Source of the DNA: Lysinibacillus boronitolerans JCM 21713 = 10a = NBRC 103108
Lineage (GTDB): Bacteria > Bacillota > Bacilli > Bacillales_A > Planococcaceae
NCBI RefSeq assembly: GCF_000772935.1
Contig: NZ_JPVR01000078.1
Span: forward strand, 124,001 to 188,000
Direction of reading: 5' to 3'
Length of the DNA stretch: 64,000 bases
Shown piece by piece: positions 46,705-55,083 of the stretch. The number at the start of each line of letters is the position of its first letter. The stretch's first letter is position 1. Both the position numbers and the translations under genes were made by a program. Below the pieces are notes generated by a model. That model was not told the origin of the DNA, made no database searches, and worked only from the letters and a program-made list of their open reading frames with translations.

Positions 46705-46957
46705 ATATTCTCCTTTATTCAATTTTACATAAATTTTTCGGTGTTCTGTGACCGAGTTTTCGACACATGGATTTAAAAATCTATTTTGCCACTCTATAAC
46801 TATTTGACATAAGTCATTTCAACTTTCTCAGTAATTAAATCTTGTTAATATAAAAATGCTCTTTCGCCTTAAATTTAGTTCTCTAAAAGGTAAACAATAT
46901 GTTCCAAACTAAATTGTTTTACTGTTGATCTTTGCGCTACTAATTTCAATTTATACC

Positions 46958-47145
46958 TCAGTGGCTACTGAAGATAGCTCTTACTTTATGATATTGTAGG
47001 TTGTTATTCCTTTTTTCCTTTTCGAGTAATTCGATAGAGCCACTTAAATATTCTTGAACCACCATCAATTTAAATTCTTCACTATATTTAGTCATATAAA
47101 TCATCCCAAAAGTTAGTTTTTCACTCTAACTTTTGGGGTGCAGGA
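46958..47145 (-). pseudogene. IS3-family orfA fragment and IS end
   Basis: A 45-codon ORF starting at 47095 opens MTKYSEEFKLMVVQEYLSGS, the N-terminus of an IS3/IS150-type OrfA, and then departs into unrelated sequence after IELLEKE. Upstream, an inverted pair CCAAAAGTTAG / CTAACTTTTGG (47105-47137) forms the IS end. Internal and right parts are gone. Confidence 0.7.
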
Positions 47146-47150
47146 CCGAA

Positions 47151-47200
47151 TTGCACCAGATTGTTGAAGACCGTTATTGAACTAAAGCCTCCGTTACTTT
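47151..47200. repeat. Dispersed repeat copy
   Basis: GATTGTTGAAGACCGTTATTGAACTAAAG, near identical to the 3' part of the copy at 56.7 kb; both end next to the stop codon of a minus-strand gene. Confidence 0.7.
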
Positions 47201-47214
47201 AATAAGGATGTGCT

Positions 47215-47709
47215 TTAAAAGTAATCGGGGATATGTAGTGATATAGAGTCAATCTCATTTTCTTTTGAGTAATACATACAAACACTGTCTTTATATTTTT
47301 GACAATCATTAGGTAGTTCAATAAAGCCTAATCCTTTATAAAATTCTATCCCAATATCACTATAAAGGAAAAAGTTGTTACAGTTTTCTTCCAGTTCTAG
47401 TTTATTTATCATTTCTTTGACCAATAAAGAAGCGTATCCTTTTTTTCTTAATAATAAGGGAGTAGCGATTGAACCAAGCCCTTTTACAATTTGGTCTTCA
47501 GAAAGATTTAGTTCATATACGATGAGGGAGCTTAATAGTTGCTTTGTATCTGTTGCTTCAAGAACGTACCACTTTCCCTTTTTATACTTATTGGAAGCCT
47601 GGCACAAAGTTATATATTCTTCATATGGCATATTATCTCCCCAAACATCATAGCCCATCTTGTAAATTTCTATCATATCATCTTTTGTTGCTTCCCTAAT
47701 TTTTTTCAA
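47215..47709 (-). CDS. GNAT acetyltransferase
   Basis: 164 residues. The acetyl-CoA loop reads LLLRKKGYASLLVKEMINKL in place of the usual RxxGxG/A and IEFYKGLGFIELP closes the fold. Substrate unknown. Stop codon abuts a dispersed repeat. ATG after GGAGAGG. Confidence 0.72.
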   Translation of the reverse strand: MKKIREATKDDMIEIYKMGYDVWGDNMPYEEYITLCQASNKYKKGKWYVLEATDTKQLLSSLIVYELNLSEDQIVKGLGSIATPLLLRKKGYASLLVKEMINKLELEENCNNFFLYSDIGIEFYKGLGFIELPNDCQKYKDSVCMYYSKENEIDSISLHIPDYF

Positions 47710-48047
47710 AGAACCTCTCCTTTTGTTTTAAGCGATTATACATTCTTTTCGACATTAAGGTTATCAAAACCTCTATTCTTCTAAAGCTAAATGCTCTATT
47801 ATCTTAGTACATTTTTTTAAAAAACTCACATTGAAATTAACACAAAACACCATTTAAAATTTAGAAGTGTAATTTCATTAAATGGCCCTTTAATGAAACC
47901 AAGCGCCGATTTTTATTACAGAAAGCGCCCGATTGTTGAATATGTTTTCGAAATAGTGAAAATAAATATTAAATAAAGGAAATATCCTCTTGAAAGTAGA
48001 ATATTACCCTACAACCATAATTAACTATTCCGATGAGGAGGATTTTT
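47710..48047. other. Intergenic region with repeat
   Basis: Nothing coding; contains the repeat copy at 47881-47940 and AT-rich sequence. Confidence 0.4.
47881..47940. repeat. Dispersed repeat copy
   Basis: Best-preserved central part: AATGGCCCTTTAATGAAA, then GCGCCGATT, TTATTACAG and GCGCCCGATTGTTGAA. Partly self-complementary. Confidence 0.75.
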
Positions 48048-48557
48048 GTGCGTCCACGACCATTATTTATTGAAAATCCAGAGCATGATAGGTATGTTAG
48101 TCTTGTGCCAGATGGAGATATTGAAGAAATACTGAGTAAGCAACGAACTAATACCCTTACCCTCTTAGGCGGCGTATCAGAGGAGTTAGCAAGGAAGACG
48201 TACGCACCAGGGAAATGGACTTTAAAAGAAGTGATTGGGCATATGACCGACTCGGAACGTGTGATGTCGTATCGAATGCTTGCCATTGCACGAAATGAAA
48301 GTGCACCACTCCCAGCACTGGATCAGGATCAATACGTTTCTGCGGCAAACTTCAACAAATTATCTTGGGAACAATTACTAGCTGGTTTAGACACGGTACG
48401 CTCCAACACGTTAAGCCTGATTTCAACTATTGATGAAGCTGCGTGGGTTCGTAATGGAACTGTAATGAACAGCCCCGTTTCGGTAGGTACCATTGCATAT
48501 GGCATTGCTGGGCACGAGTTACACCATATGAAAGTGATTAGTGATAAATACTTATAA
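48048..48557 (+). CDS. DinB family protein
   Basis: 169 residues; RPLFIENPEHDRYVSLVPDGDI at the start, KWTLKEVIGHMTDSERVMSYRML and GHELHHMKVI provide the metal-binding His residues. Typical of the DinB/YfiT superfamily, including bacillithiol transferases. Start GTG 48048, after GAGGAGGATTTTT. Confidence 0.88.
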   Translation: MRPRPLFIENPEHDRYVSLVPDGDIEEILSKQRTNTLTLLGGVSEELARKTYAPGKWTLKEVIGHMTDSERVMSYRMLAIARNESAPLPALDQDQYVSAANFNKLSWEQLLAGLDTVRSNTLSLISTIDEAAWVRNGTVMNSPVSVGTIAYGIAGHELHHMKVISDKYL

Positions 48558-48576
48558 GTCTCTTTCTATTAATGAA

Positions 48577-48620
48577 AAAACTTAATTTCTCATTTAATAC
48601 TGAGAAATTAGGTTTTTTAA
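48577..48620 (+). terminator. Terminator
   Basis: Stem AAACTTAATTTCTCA with TGAGAAATTAGGTTT and a T-run. Confidence 0.85.
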
Positions 48621-48772
48621 TAGTGGAACTTCCTTAGCGTTATAAATCCGCATTTTCCTACGCTATCTCTATTTATTAGTTTCCTATTTTATTTAATTTC
48701 TTATTCAATTATATGGCCCTATAACAGAAAACACCCATTTCTACATGAGTGTCTTAATTGAATGAAAGTTTC

Positions 48773-49030
48773 TTAAAAGTATTTACTGTATAAATCCTGT
48801 CTTAGCTTTCCGCTTAGCTGAGCATATATCTTTAATGGTGGGTACATCATGATAATTAACCCTATAGCAATTGGTATGGATGTTGTGCCAATAGACATGG
48901 CCTCTAATGCTTCTCCAATATTAGGCATTGTCACACTTAATAAAATACCTATTCCCATCGCAACAAATATCCATAAGGTAAGGTAACGATCTAGAAATGA
49001 AAGCTGCTTGGTTAAAGAATCATTACTCAT
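48773..49030 (-). pseudogene. Acr3 arsenite efflux, N-terminal remnant
   Basis: First about 65 residues match the Acr3 family start (LSFLDRYLTLWIFVAMGIGI, MSIGTTSIPIAIGLIIMMYPPL), after which the sequence departs and stops at residue 85. Acr3 proteins are about 350 residues. The rest is gone, so the locus no longer encodes a pump. Confidence 0.82.
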
Positions 49031-49042
49031 TTATATTTCCCC

Positions 49043-49348
49043 CTAATGGCAACAATCTGTATCACAGTTGCCCCCGTTTAAAGGCTGAATTTGTTCTAAA
49101 ATGCCCTTCATCAGTGGCGTTTGATCCTCTACTAAACGGTAATGTTTCCAAGTCCCTACTTTTCGTTCCGTAATAATGCCTGCCTCCTTTAATTTTCGTA
49201 AATGTTGACTAACAGCTGGTTGTGATATTCCTAACACATCCACAAAATCACATACACATACCTCCCCATTTTTCATGCATGCAAGTAATTTAATGCGATT
49301 TAAATCTGCTGCTGCTTTTAGTTGTTTTTCAATTTGTGTGTTTTCCAT
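49043..49348 (-). CDS. arsR: ArsR family metal(loid) repressor
   Basis: 101 residues with winged helix (LGISQPAVSQHLRKLKEAGIITERKVGTWKHYRL) and metal-binding Cys31 and Cys33 in EVCVCDF; the C-terminus ends in CDTDCCH, possibly more ligands. It would repress the ars locus, which is now truncated. 12 nt before the acr3 remnant. Confidence 0.88.
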   Translation of the reverse strand: MENTQIEKQLKAAADLNRIKLLACMKNGEVCVCDFVDVLGISQPAVSQHLRKLKEAGIITERKVGTWKHYRLVEDQTPLMKGILEQIQPLNGGNCDTDCCH

Positions 49349-49365
49349 TTATCTGCACTCCTTAT

Positions 49366-49421
49366 ATAATCATTTGCTTATGTATTAATTTAAATAAAAT
49401 CACCTCTTTAAAAAAAGGTGA
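49366..49421 (-). promoter_or_regulatory. Candidate ArsR operator region
   Basis: An imperfect CAT-N6-ATG inverted repeat (49371-49382) and a perfect TCACCT/AGGTGA inverted repeat (49400-49421) lie just upstream of arsR. Either may be the operator; the second could also be a hairpin. Confidence 0.35.
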
Positions 49422-49555
49422 ATTAATACGTATATAATTATATTCTTATATTATGTTTTAATGTTTTGAAATGCAACAGATTTTTACCCAATTTGATGTT
49501 GCTTTGAAATAAAATTTGAGCAAATATACCTCGCAAACCCTTATTTTATGATAAA

Positions 49556-49690
49556 TAAGAAGCATCCCTTTTGAAAAAGATTGATCAAAAGGGATTCCTC
49601 TTTAGCAGTTTTAAGTTAGGTTTTTATAAAAATGTTTGATTGTTTTCTACCTGTGTTGCTCCACAATCGCGCCCGATTATTGTATAAGGG
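49556..49690. repeat. Repeat copy A with hairpin
   Basis: A hairpin (AATCCCTTTTGATC-like arms, 49563-49600) leads into GTTTTATAAA, TTTGATTGTTTTC, CTCCACAATCGCGCCCGATT. The order matches the stretch at 53100-53265, so a longer unit has been copied. Confidence 0.65.
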
Positions 49691-49719
49691 AACGTCGTAT
49701 TCGTGTGGTTTACTACCTT

Positions 49720-49911
49720 ACATACAAAGAAGTTCCCAAATTCGATTTTGGGATCGGGGTTGGATTTAATAGCATGGGAGATATAAATGTCCCTGTTCTT
49801 AATATCGGGCCAAATGGATTGAATGCTCACAAGAAGCTTGAAAGAATGGAAATGAAATATTCACTAGAAATAGTACCAAATATAACAAACCTCGTTATCC
49901 AAAATCCATAA
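49720..49911 (+). pseudogene. RocB-like M20 peptidase C-terminal remnant
   Basis: About 63 codons with DFGIGVGFNSMGDINVPVLNIGPNGLNAHKKLERMEMKYSLEIVPNITNLVI split as FDFGIG, PVLNIGPNGLNAHKKLER and MKYSLEIVPNI. The block PVLNIGPxGxxAHKxxER is a C-terminal hallmark of RocB/M20 hydrolases. Upstream coding is missing and joins a dispersed repeat. Remnant only. Confidence 0.55.
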
Positions 49912-49986
49912 ACTAATACAAAAAAATCCAGTAGGTAAATCAACAAGCACTTATTTAAAAATAATTAGTGAATTTGAATAAAAGAA

Positions 49987-50030
49987 AACCACCTAAAACA
50001 TTGTTAATACAAATGTTCTAGGTGGTTCTT
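49987..50030. terminator. Terminator
   Basis: Nested AACCACCTA / TAGGTGGTT and AAACATT / AATGTT arms with T-rich tail. About 108 nt from the MocR stop; it also serves the remnant. Confidence 0.75.
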
Positions 50031-50137
50031 TTCTTATTTATGATACGGTTCACCGTGATAGATCTAAGTGAGATTTTCTAACCTTGATGGATTTCTCTCC
50101 ATCCTATCTTTACCGCTACTATTTTCTAATATTTGAT

Positions 50138-51544
50138 TTAAAACCATGTTCTGTAAAGAATCGCAATACCATTCTCGATTTCTTCTATTGTCAGCCCACC
50201 AAAGCCTAGTAAAAACATAGGATTTATAAATGGATTGTTTGCTTGTCTATACCATGTGTCACTCAGGCTATAAAGATTAATACCTGCTTTTCTAGCTTTT
50301 TGAAGTAGGTTCTCTTCTTTTTCACTTGTTATTACTTCCAAAACAATATGAAGACCAGTCTGTCCTTTAAATACTACAGCCTTATCTTTAAAACAGGCTT
50401 CTATAGCATTTATAATGGTCCCGTACTTCTTTTTATAAATTTCTTTCATACGGAACCTATGCCGTTCCCAGTGACCATTTCTCATGAATAATTCAAGTGT
50501 TTTTTGCTCAATTCTCGATGTCGTTTGCTGAAATTCATATTGACTTCGATAATACTCTGACAGTAAATGAGGAGGTAAAATGAGATAACCTATATTAATG
50601 GCAGGTAATAAACTTCCATGAAATGTCCCTAAATAAATAACCCGTTCTTCGCGGTCTAGATTCTGAAGGGAAGGGATTAATTCTCCAGAATATCTAAATT
50701 CCGATAAATAATCGTCTTCAATGATATAAGCATTATTTGCACTTGCCCATTTCAATAAGCTTATTCTCTTTTGAATCTTCATTATGTTACCGAATGGAAA
50801 TTGAAAGGATGGTGAGGTAAAAACGATACTAGCTCCAGAATTCTCTAATTCTATTTGGTTCATTCCATCTCTCTCTAACGAAATGGGTGCAATATGACAT
50901 CCATATTTTTCGAATACATTTGTTGCTAAAGAATAGCCTGGCTCACCTACAGCTACTATTTTTTCCCTTAGACCGATTAGATTGCATACGAGCATTAATA
51001 GGATTTGAGAATGTGAACCAATGATGATTTGATCTGCTGTACACTTTACACCCCTAGCGAACCTAACATAGTTGGCAATTTGCTCTCTTAATCCAAGATC
51101 TCCCTGAGAATCTCCTGTATTAAATATCTTAAAAGTTTCATCGCTTAACACTTCGTTCGTTAATCTCCTCCAAGTGGAGATGGGGAAATGTTGGACGTCA
51201 ACATGGTCTAAGTTGAAATTATACTGATAACTAGACTCCGTTTTTTTAACTCTATTCAACTTATTTTTGTGATCTAGTTTATGAAAAAAGCCAATATCGA
51301 TTTCTTTGATATAGTAACCACCTCTTGGCACACTCTCAATTAACCCTTCCATCATGAGTTGATCATATGCCGTTTCAAGAGTGGTTTTATTAACTTTCAA
51401 TTGCTCTGACATCTTTCTAATCGATGGTAATGAGGTATTGGGGGAAAGATGCCCTTCTAAGATTTCTTTTTTGATAAAATCATATATTTGAACATACAAA
51501 GGAACGGATGAATCCCGATCCAAAGTGATTAATAACTCATTCAT
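50138..51544 (-). CDS. MocR-type regulator lacking the PLP lysine
   Basis: 468 residues: GntR winged helix (about 12-75) and aminotransferase-fold domain. In the region aligned with the MocR at 20.7-22.1 kb (RVIYLGTFHGSLLP against RVIYMGTFSKSLIP, both at residues 301-314), position 310, normally the PLP Schiff-base lysine, is Gly, preceded by His309. The DDYLSEFRY and EPGY segments remain. It overlaps the upstream exporter gene by 8 nt, so the two are cotranscribed. May sense something else or be losing function. Confidence 0.88.
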   Translation of the reverse strand: MNELLITLDRDSSVPLYVQIYDFIKKEILEGHLSPNTSLPSIRKMSEQLKVNKTTLETAYDQLMMEGLIESVPRGGYYIKEIDIGFFHKLDHKNKLNRVKKTESSYQYNFNLDHVDVQHFPISTWRRLTNEVLSDETFKIFNTGDSQGDLGLREQIANYVRFARGVKCTADQIIIGSHSQILLMLVCNLIGLREKIVAVGEPGYSLATNVFEKYGCHIAPISLERDGMNQIELENSGASIVFTSPSFQFPFGNIMKIQKRISLLKWASANNAYIIEDDYLSEFRYSGELIPSLQNLDREERVIYLGTFHGSLLPAINIGYLILPPHLLSEYYRSQYEFQQTTSRIEQKTLELFMRNGHWERHRFRMKEIYKKKYGTIINAIEACFKDKAVVFKGQTGLHIVLEVITSEKEENLLQKARKAGINLYSLSDTWYRQANNPFINPMFLLGFGGLTIEEIENGIAILYRTWF

Positions 51545-52805
51545 GTGATTCTCCCAATCTATAGTCTTTCTTAGAAATCCTATTATCTATTTTACGTCTT
51601 TCCATTAAGTATAAAGAAGTACAACATATCACGATGATGGAACAGGCAATAATGATAAAACTGACATGGATTCCTGAAACCCCAATGACAAAAGCAACTA
51701 ATATACTAGAACCTGCTTCCCCGATAAAGGCAATCGTAGATAGAAAACTAAATACCTTACCTATTTTGTCTTCTGGTGTGAATTTTTGAATCATTAGTAC
51801 CATAGGAAGATCAATGAAAGCTTCCGTAATCCCTGTGAATAACGCAAATAGGCATGCCATATACAGGTTTGGTGAGAGCCCTACTCCCATCAAACCAAGC
51901 CCCCACAAAATACAACTAATCATAATGAAACGAGAATAATGGGATTTGATTTCAATTTTCCCCAGTAAAACAGCTCCAAGAGCATTTCCTATACCGAAAA
52001 GTGTCAACATAATCGAAAAGCCTTTTGCTCCCTTTTGCCATTGTTGATCCGAAATAATCGGGAGACCTAAACGTTCCATCCCTGTAAAGAACAATAACAC
52101 GATCCCAAAAGAAACAATCGAAATAAACAAGGAATTTTTGGTTTTTAAAAACGTAAATGTTTCTTTCAGTTCCTTTATTACAGGTACACTCTTGGAAGTT
52201 TTTTTATGTTCTAAAATTAAAGGTATCACAAATCCTATAGGTGCAATAGTTAAAATGAAAAAAATAAAGAACATCCATTCAGGTGAAAAAAAGGATAATA
52301 GAATTCCTGAGAAAATCGGTGCAATCGATCTAGATAATTGCAAACTTAATTGAAATATAGAATTTCCCTTTGGCCATAATGCCTCAGGTAATGTTTTAGA
52401 CACCAAGCTTCTAATAGCAGGGCTGTAAAAACAGCGAAAAGATACAATAAAAAATGAGGCAACTGCTATGTACCAGATAGACTCGATATGAAGCCAGTAC
52501 ATGATAAGGATGGTAAAAATCATAAAACCTGTTCCAAGTTGATTCCATATAATGATTTTTTTCTTATTCCAATGATCAGCATACACTCCACCAAGAAGGC
52601 CAAATAATAAATAGGGCACAGCACTGCTTTGCACGACAACAGCTGCTTGAAAGGTTGTCTCTGAAATTTTATACGCCAACCAGAAAAGAACTACTTGAAA
52701 TAATACGAAAGCAAAGCTTGACAGTGTACTTGATACTAAAACAAATAAATATTCTCTATGCATTAATAATTCCCTATAGCTAGTAGCAATGACTTTCTTT
52801 GACAT
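51537..52805 (-). CDS. MFS transporter, EntS/MefA-like (DHA3)
   Basis: Membrane transporter of 422 residues with about 12 helices. LVSSTLSSFAFVLFQVVLFWLAY, GGVYADHWNKKKIIIWNQLGTG and RCFYSPAIRSLVSKTLP are features of the DHA3 group (MefA, EntS, YfmO-like). Substrate unknown. ATG, 7 nt after AAGGAGG. First gene of the pair with the MocR protein. Confidence 0.85.
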   Translation of the reverse strand: MSKKVIATSYRELLMHREYLFVLVSSTLSSFAFVLFQVVLFWLAYKISETTFQAAVVVQSSAVPYLLFGLLGGVYADHWNKKKIIIWNQLGTGFMIFTILIMYWLHIESIWYIAVASFFIVSFRCFYSPAIRSLVSKTLPEALWPKGNSIFQLSLQLSRSIAPIFSGILLSFFSPEWMFFIFFILTIAPIGFVIPLILEHKKTSKSVPVIKELKETFTFLKTKNSLFISIVSFGIVLLFFTGMERLGLPIISDQQWQKGAKGFSIMLTLFGIGNALGAVLLGKIEIKSHYSRFIMISCILWGLGLMGVGLSPNLYMACLFALFTGITEAFIDLPMVLMIQKFTPEDKIGKVFSFLSTIAFIGEAGSSILVAFVIGVSGIHVSFIIIACSIIVICCTSLYLMERRKIDNRISKKDYRLGESHE

Positions 52806-52845
52806 TTCTAATCCTCCTTATCTTTGCTACTAACAGGATAAATAA

Positions 52846-52872
52846 AGTTGAACCTAGAGTAACGGTTCAACT
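52846..52872 (-). promoter_or_regulatory. 27-bp inverted repeat before exporter
   Basis: AGTTGAACC (52846-52854) and GGTTCAACT (52864-52872) form a perfect 9-bp dyad with a 9-bp centre. On the minus strand it spans from a TTGAAC -35-like element toward TTTATT; the layout suits a MerR- or MocR-type promoter site. No MerR gene is nearby. Confidence 0.55.
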
Positions 52873-53099
52873 CAAAAACTTTTTATCAGGTCAGATCTGT
52901 GATCAAACCTGTTTTCAATTTAATTTTATAAGTTTTTTCCTCATTTACTCACGGTACGGTTACCCTAACAATATGCTAAAACTAAATGAAAAAGTGTAAT
53001 CTGGATAATCCTTTAATAAGCTTAAGTTCCTAACAGTTGTAGCTTTGGAATTAAGAATGATTAAAAAATATCCTTAAATCTTTATCTAAAAGCAACATC

Positions 53100-53265
53100 A
53101 AAAACTCCATATTGAAAAAGATTGTTCAAAATGGAGCTCCTCTTTTTAGATAAGTATGAGAGTTTTATAGAAAAGTTTGATCATTTTCCAGCTTTATTCA
53201 ACAAACGCGGCCTTTCCATGAAGAAAGACGCTTTCCTTATTCAGAAAAGCCCCGATTGCTGACCT
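53100..53265. repeat. Repeat copy B with hairpin
   Basis: Hairpin arms ACTCCAT / ATGGAG (about 53104-53138), then GTTTTATAGAAAAGTTTGATC and ACGCGGCCTTTCCATGAAG through GCCCCGATTG. Same order of blocks as copy A and the central repeat at 47.9 and 56.3 kb. Confidence 0.65.
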
Positions 53266-53400
53266 TTTATATTTAACCGCGTTTGGAATTTGACCAACTC
53301 AAAAGTTGCTTGCCATCTGACGGTCCTATCATTACAATTGTCGCTCTAACGTCACTAACCCAATTATCCGTTCTGCCCACTTCCCATCCACTACTTCATT

Positions 53401-53523
53401 TTAAATATTTAATATTCTTATAAAAAATTCTTTAAAATTCTCTTTCTCTATCTCAACTAAGCCTTCTATTACCTCAACATCATCAAATAAAAAAATTGCT
53501 ACTCTCCCCTGTCTTTTATTCAT
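53401..53523 (-). pseudogene. DJ-1/PfpI-like N-terminal fragment
   Basis: 40-codon ORF; VAIFLFDDVEVIE resembles the first strand of DJ-1/PfpI or GATase1 proteins (VAIFxFDDVEVLDFAGP), after which the resemblance ends. RBS-like AAGAGGA. Likely a truncated gene. Confidence 0.4.
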
Positions 53524-53753
53524 ATAACATTCCTCTTTTTTATCTCTGTTTATTTTACCAGTTTAACAACACTCTTCAACTAACCAGCCACGTTAGCTGA
53601 ATAACAATAATCTTTAAGAAAATAGCCTTTCCAAAGAATGCTGCTATATGAAAGCATTAGATATTTAAAGAGATTGTTATATTTTGGATCGTTGGAAAGG
53701 TCTAATGAAATAGTATAATTAAGCGTATTTAACTTGTTTAAGAGGTGCAGAGT

Positions 53754-54314
53754 TTGTTTAAAAAGAAAATATTAGTTGGATATTCAGAAGATACTGTCCA
53801 GGCAATTATCGAACACTTAGATAGAAATAGCATTTCGTTTGAACTAGACATCAAAGATATTTTAAGGCAACCGTCCGAAAGACTGCGATCGAAAAAAAAT
53901 AATGAAGTATACATAGTGTTTTATGCAGTCAAAGTTCGAAAAGAATATGCAGGACAAGTAGAAGCTATTGTTGAGCAGTATGTATCTCAAGAAGATGTAA
54001 AACAATGGTATAGAGTGTCAAAAAAGAAAGATAGAAAATTAGCAAAGAAGGAAACATCCCTTTTTTCAGTTGTGTCTTTTATAAACTATATAGCGATGCG
54101 AATCATCGAACAAAGTAAAATTGATGGCGGTGGAATTCTTTCGTATATGGCTTGTGTGGTCATAATGCTAACTGGTGCATTTTTGACGTCAAAATGTTAT
54201 CAGGAGATGCAAAAAGAATCGGGCCATTTGAGACTGATTAGTATGGGGTTGGCAATCATAGGTATTGGTGTGATAATTTATGCTGTTTTTTCTTTTTTTT
54301 CTTTACTTCGATAA
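53754..54314 (+). CDS. Hypothetical protein with two C-terminal helices
   Basis: 186 residues. Soluble N-terminal domain (about 1-100; KKKILVGYSEDTVQAIIEHLDRNSISFELDIKD) and two transmembrane helices (about 124-148 and 163-184). No family recognised. TTG 53754, 8 nt after AGAGG; a GTG at 53745 overlaps that site. Confidence 0.5.
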   Translation: MFKKKILVGYSEDTVQAIIEHLDRNSISFELDIKDILRQPSERLRSKKNNEVYIVFYAVKVRKEYAGQVEAIVEQYVSQEDVKQWYRVSKKKDRKLAKKETSLFSVVSFINYIAMRIIEQSKIDGGGILSYMACVVIMLTGAFLTSKCYQEMQKESGHLRLISMGLAIIGIGVIIYAVFSFFSLLR

Positions 54315-54490
54315 TATTCTCAGAAACTTTTTCGGAAGCTACTATCTCTATGAAAAAAGCTGTTTTCTCAAGGATTGTTGCAGGGGCTTATACAACAATA
54401 GCGCCCAATTATAGTATAACAACATACAATGTTTTCGAGTTGTTCATTAGTTGTTAATGCCACTCTAACCTACATAAAAACTAAAAAGAT

Positions 54491-54517
54491 GTTTTATTGA
54501 TTCAATTTAGTGGAATA
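54491..54517 (+). promoter_or_regulatory. Possible sigma-B promoter
   Basis: GTTTTA (54491-54496) and GGAATA (54512-54517) are 15 bp apart, close to the sigma-B consensus GTTT-N12-15-GGGTAT. It precedes a general-stress protein by about 34 nt. Confidence 0.5.
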
Positions 54518-54550
54518 CATTGAATGTGAACATATTAGGAGGGATAAATA

Positions 54551-54871
54551 ATGACAGTCAAATTGACAGTAGAAAACGTAGTACAGGCAAAACAAGAAGT
54601 GGAGAAATTAGAAGCCCAAGGATATCTTCGAGATAACATTTACATCTTTGCGCACTATGAAGAACGTGAAGATGATATTAACGAAGCACTCGGGACAGAA
54701 GAAGTTGGTATTGGCGAGCAAGGGTTCCTGACTTCTATGAAGAACCTGGTGAATTCCCGTGGAGATGAACTCCGCAATGAGTTAGCTTCTGTCGGATTAA
54801 GTGAATCGGAAGCTGCTCAATTCGAAAAGGAACTGGATACAGGTAAATTGGTCATAGTTGCCAATAAGTAA
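54551..54871 (+). CDS. General stress protein 17M-like
   Basis: 106 residues, an N-terminal VENVVQAKQEVEKLEAQGYLRDNIYIFAHYEERED followed by FLTSMKNLVNSRGDELRNELASVGLSESEAAQFEKELD, as in the YflT/GsP17M family of general-stress proteins. A soluble alpha/beta protein of unknown biochemical role. Preceded by AGGAGGG and by a sigma-B-like promoter. Confidence 0.85.
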   Translation: MTVKLTVENVVQAKQEVEKLEAQGYLRDNIYIFAHYEEREDDINEALGTEEVGIGEQGFLTSMKNLVNSRGDELRNELASVGLSESEAAQFEKELDTGKLVIVANK

Positions 54872-54874
54872 AAG

Positions 54875-54907
54875 CAAACCCGGGTATCCAATCCCGGGTT
54901 TGTTTTT
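54875..54907 (+). terminator. Terminator
   Basis: CAAACCCGGG / CCCGGGTTTG, 8-nt loop, T-run. Confidence 0.92.
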
Positions 54908-55083
54908 CATTTTACAAGTCCTCCTCGCATTCCGTGGGCTCTGTATTTCAGATAGCCTTTAAACCAAGTCAGTATAAAAACCCATCCTTCTTTATTGTCA
55001 ATGATCTGCTCGAGGAAATTTTCATCTTCTTCATTAAAGAGTCTTCTTCAACAATATGGCCGAATCCTGCATTAACAGGATTT
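54907..55083 (-). pseudogene. SRPBCC/AHSA1-like remnant
   Basis: On the minus strand, NAGFGHIVEED continues after a frame change into NEEDENFLEQIIDNKEGWVFILTWFKGYLKYR and ends at a TGA. The block resembles the C-terminal part of SRPBCC/AHSA1 domain proteins, but I cannot be sure. The frame break and lack of a start show decay. Confidence 0.35.

Larger units (their letters stand above)
46723..47214. other. IS fragment region, see entry
   Basis: AT-rich gap except for the IS3-type fragment and a repeat copy at its left-hand edge. Confidence 0.5.
52873..53753. other. Long gene-poor region
   Basis: Holds a hairpin at about 53102-53150, the repeat copy B, a possible DJ-1 remnant, and otherwise AT-rich sequence. 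Confidence 0.5.

Noticed and set aside
49636-49911. The full 91-codon frame at 49.6 kb as an intact gene
   Set aside because: Its first third is translated repeat sequence, and only the last 63 codons resemble a known family tail.
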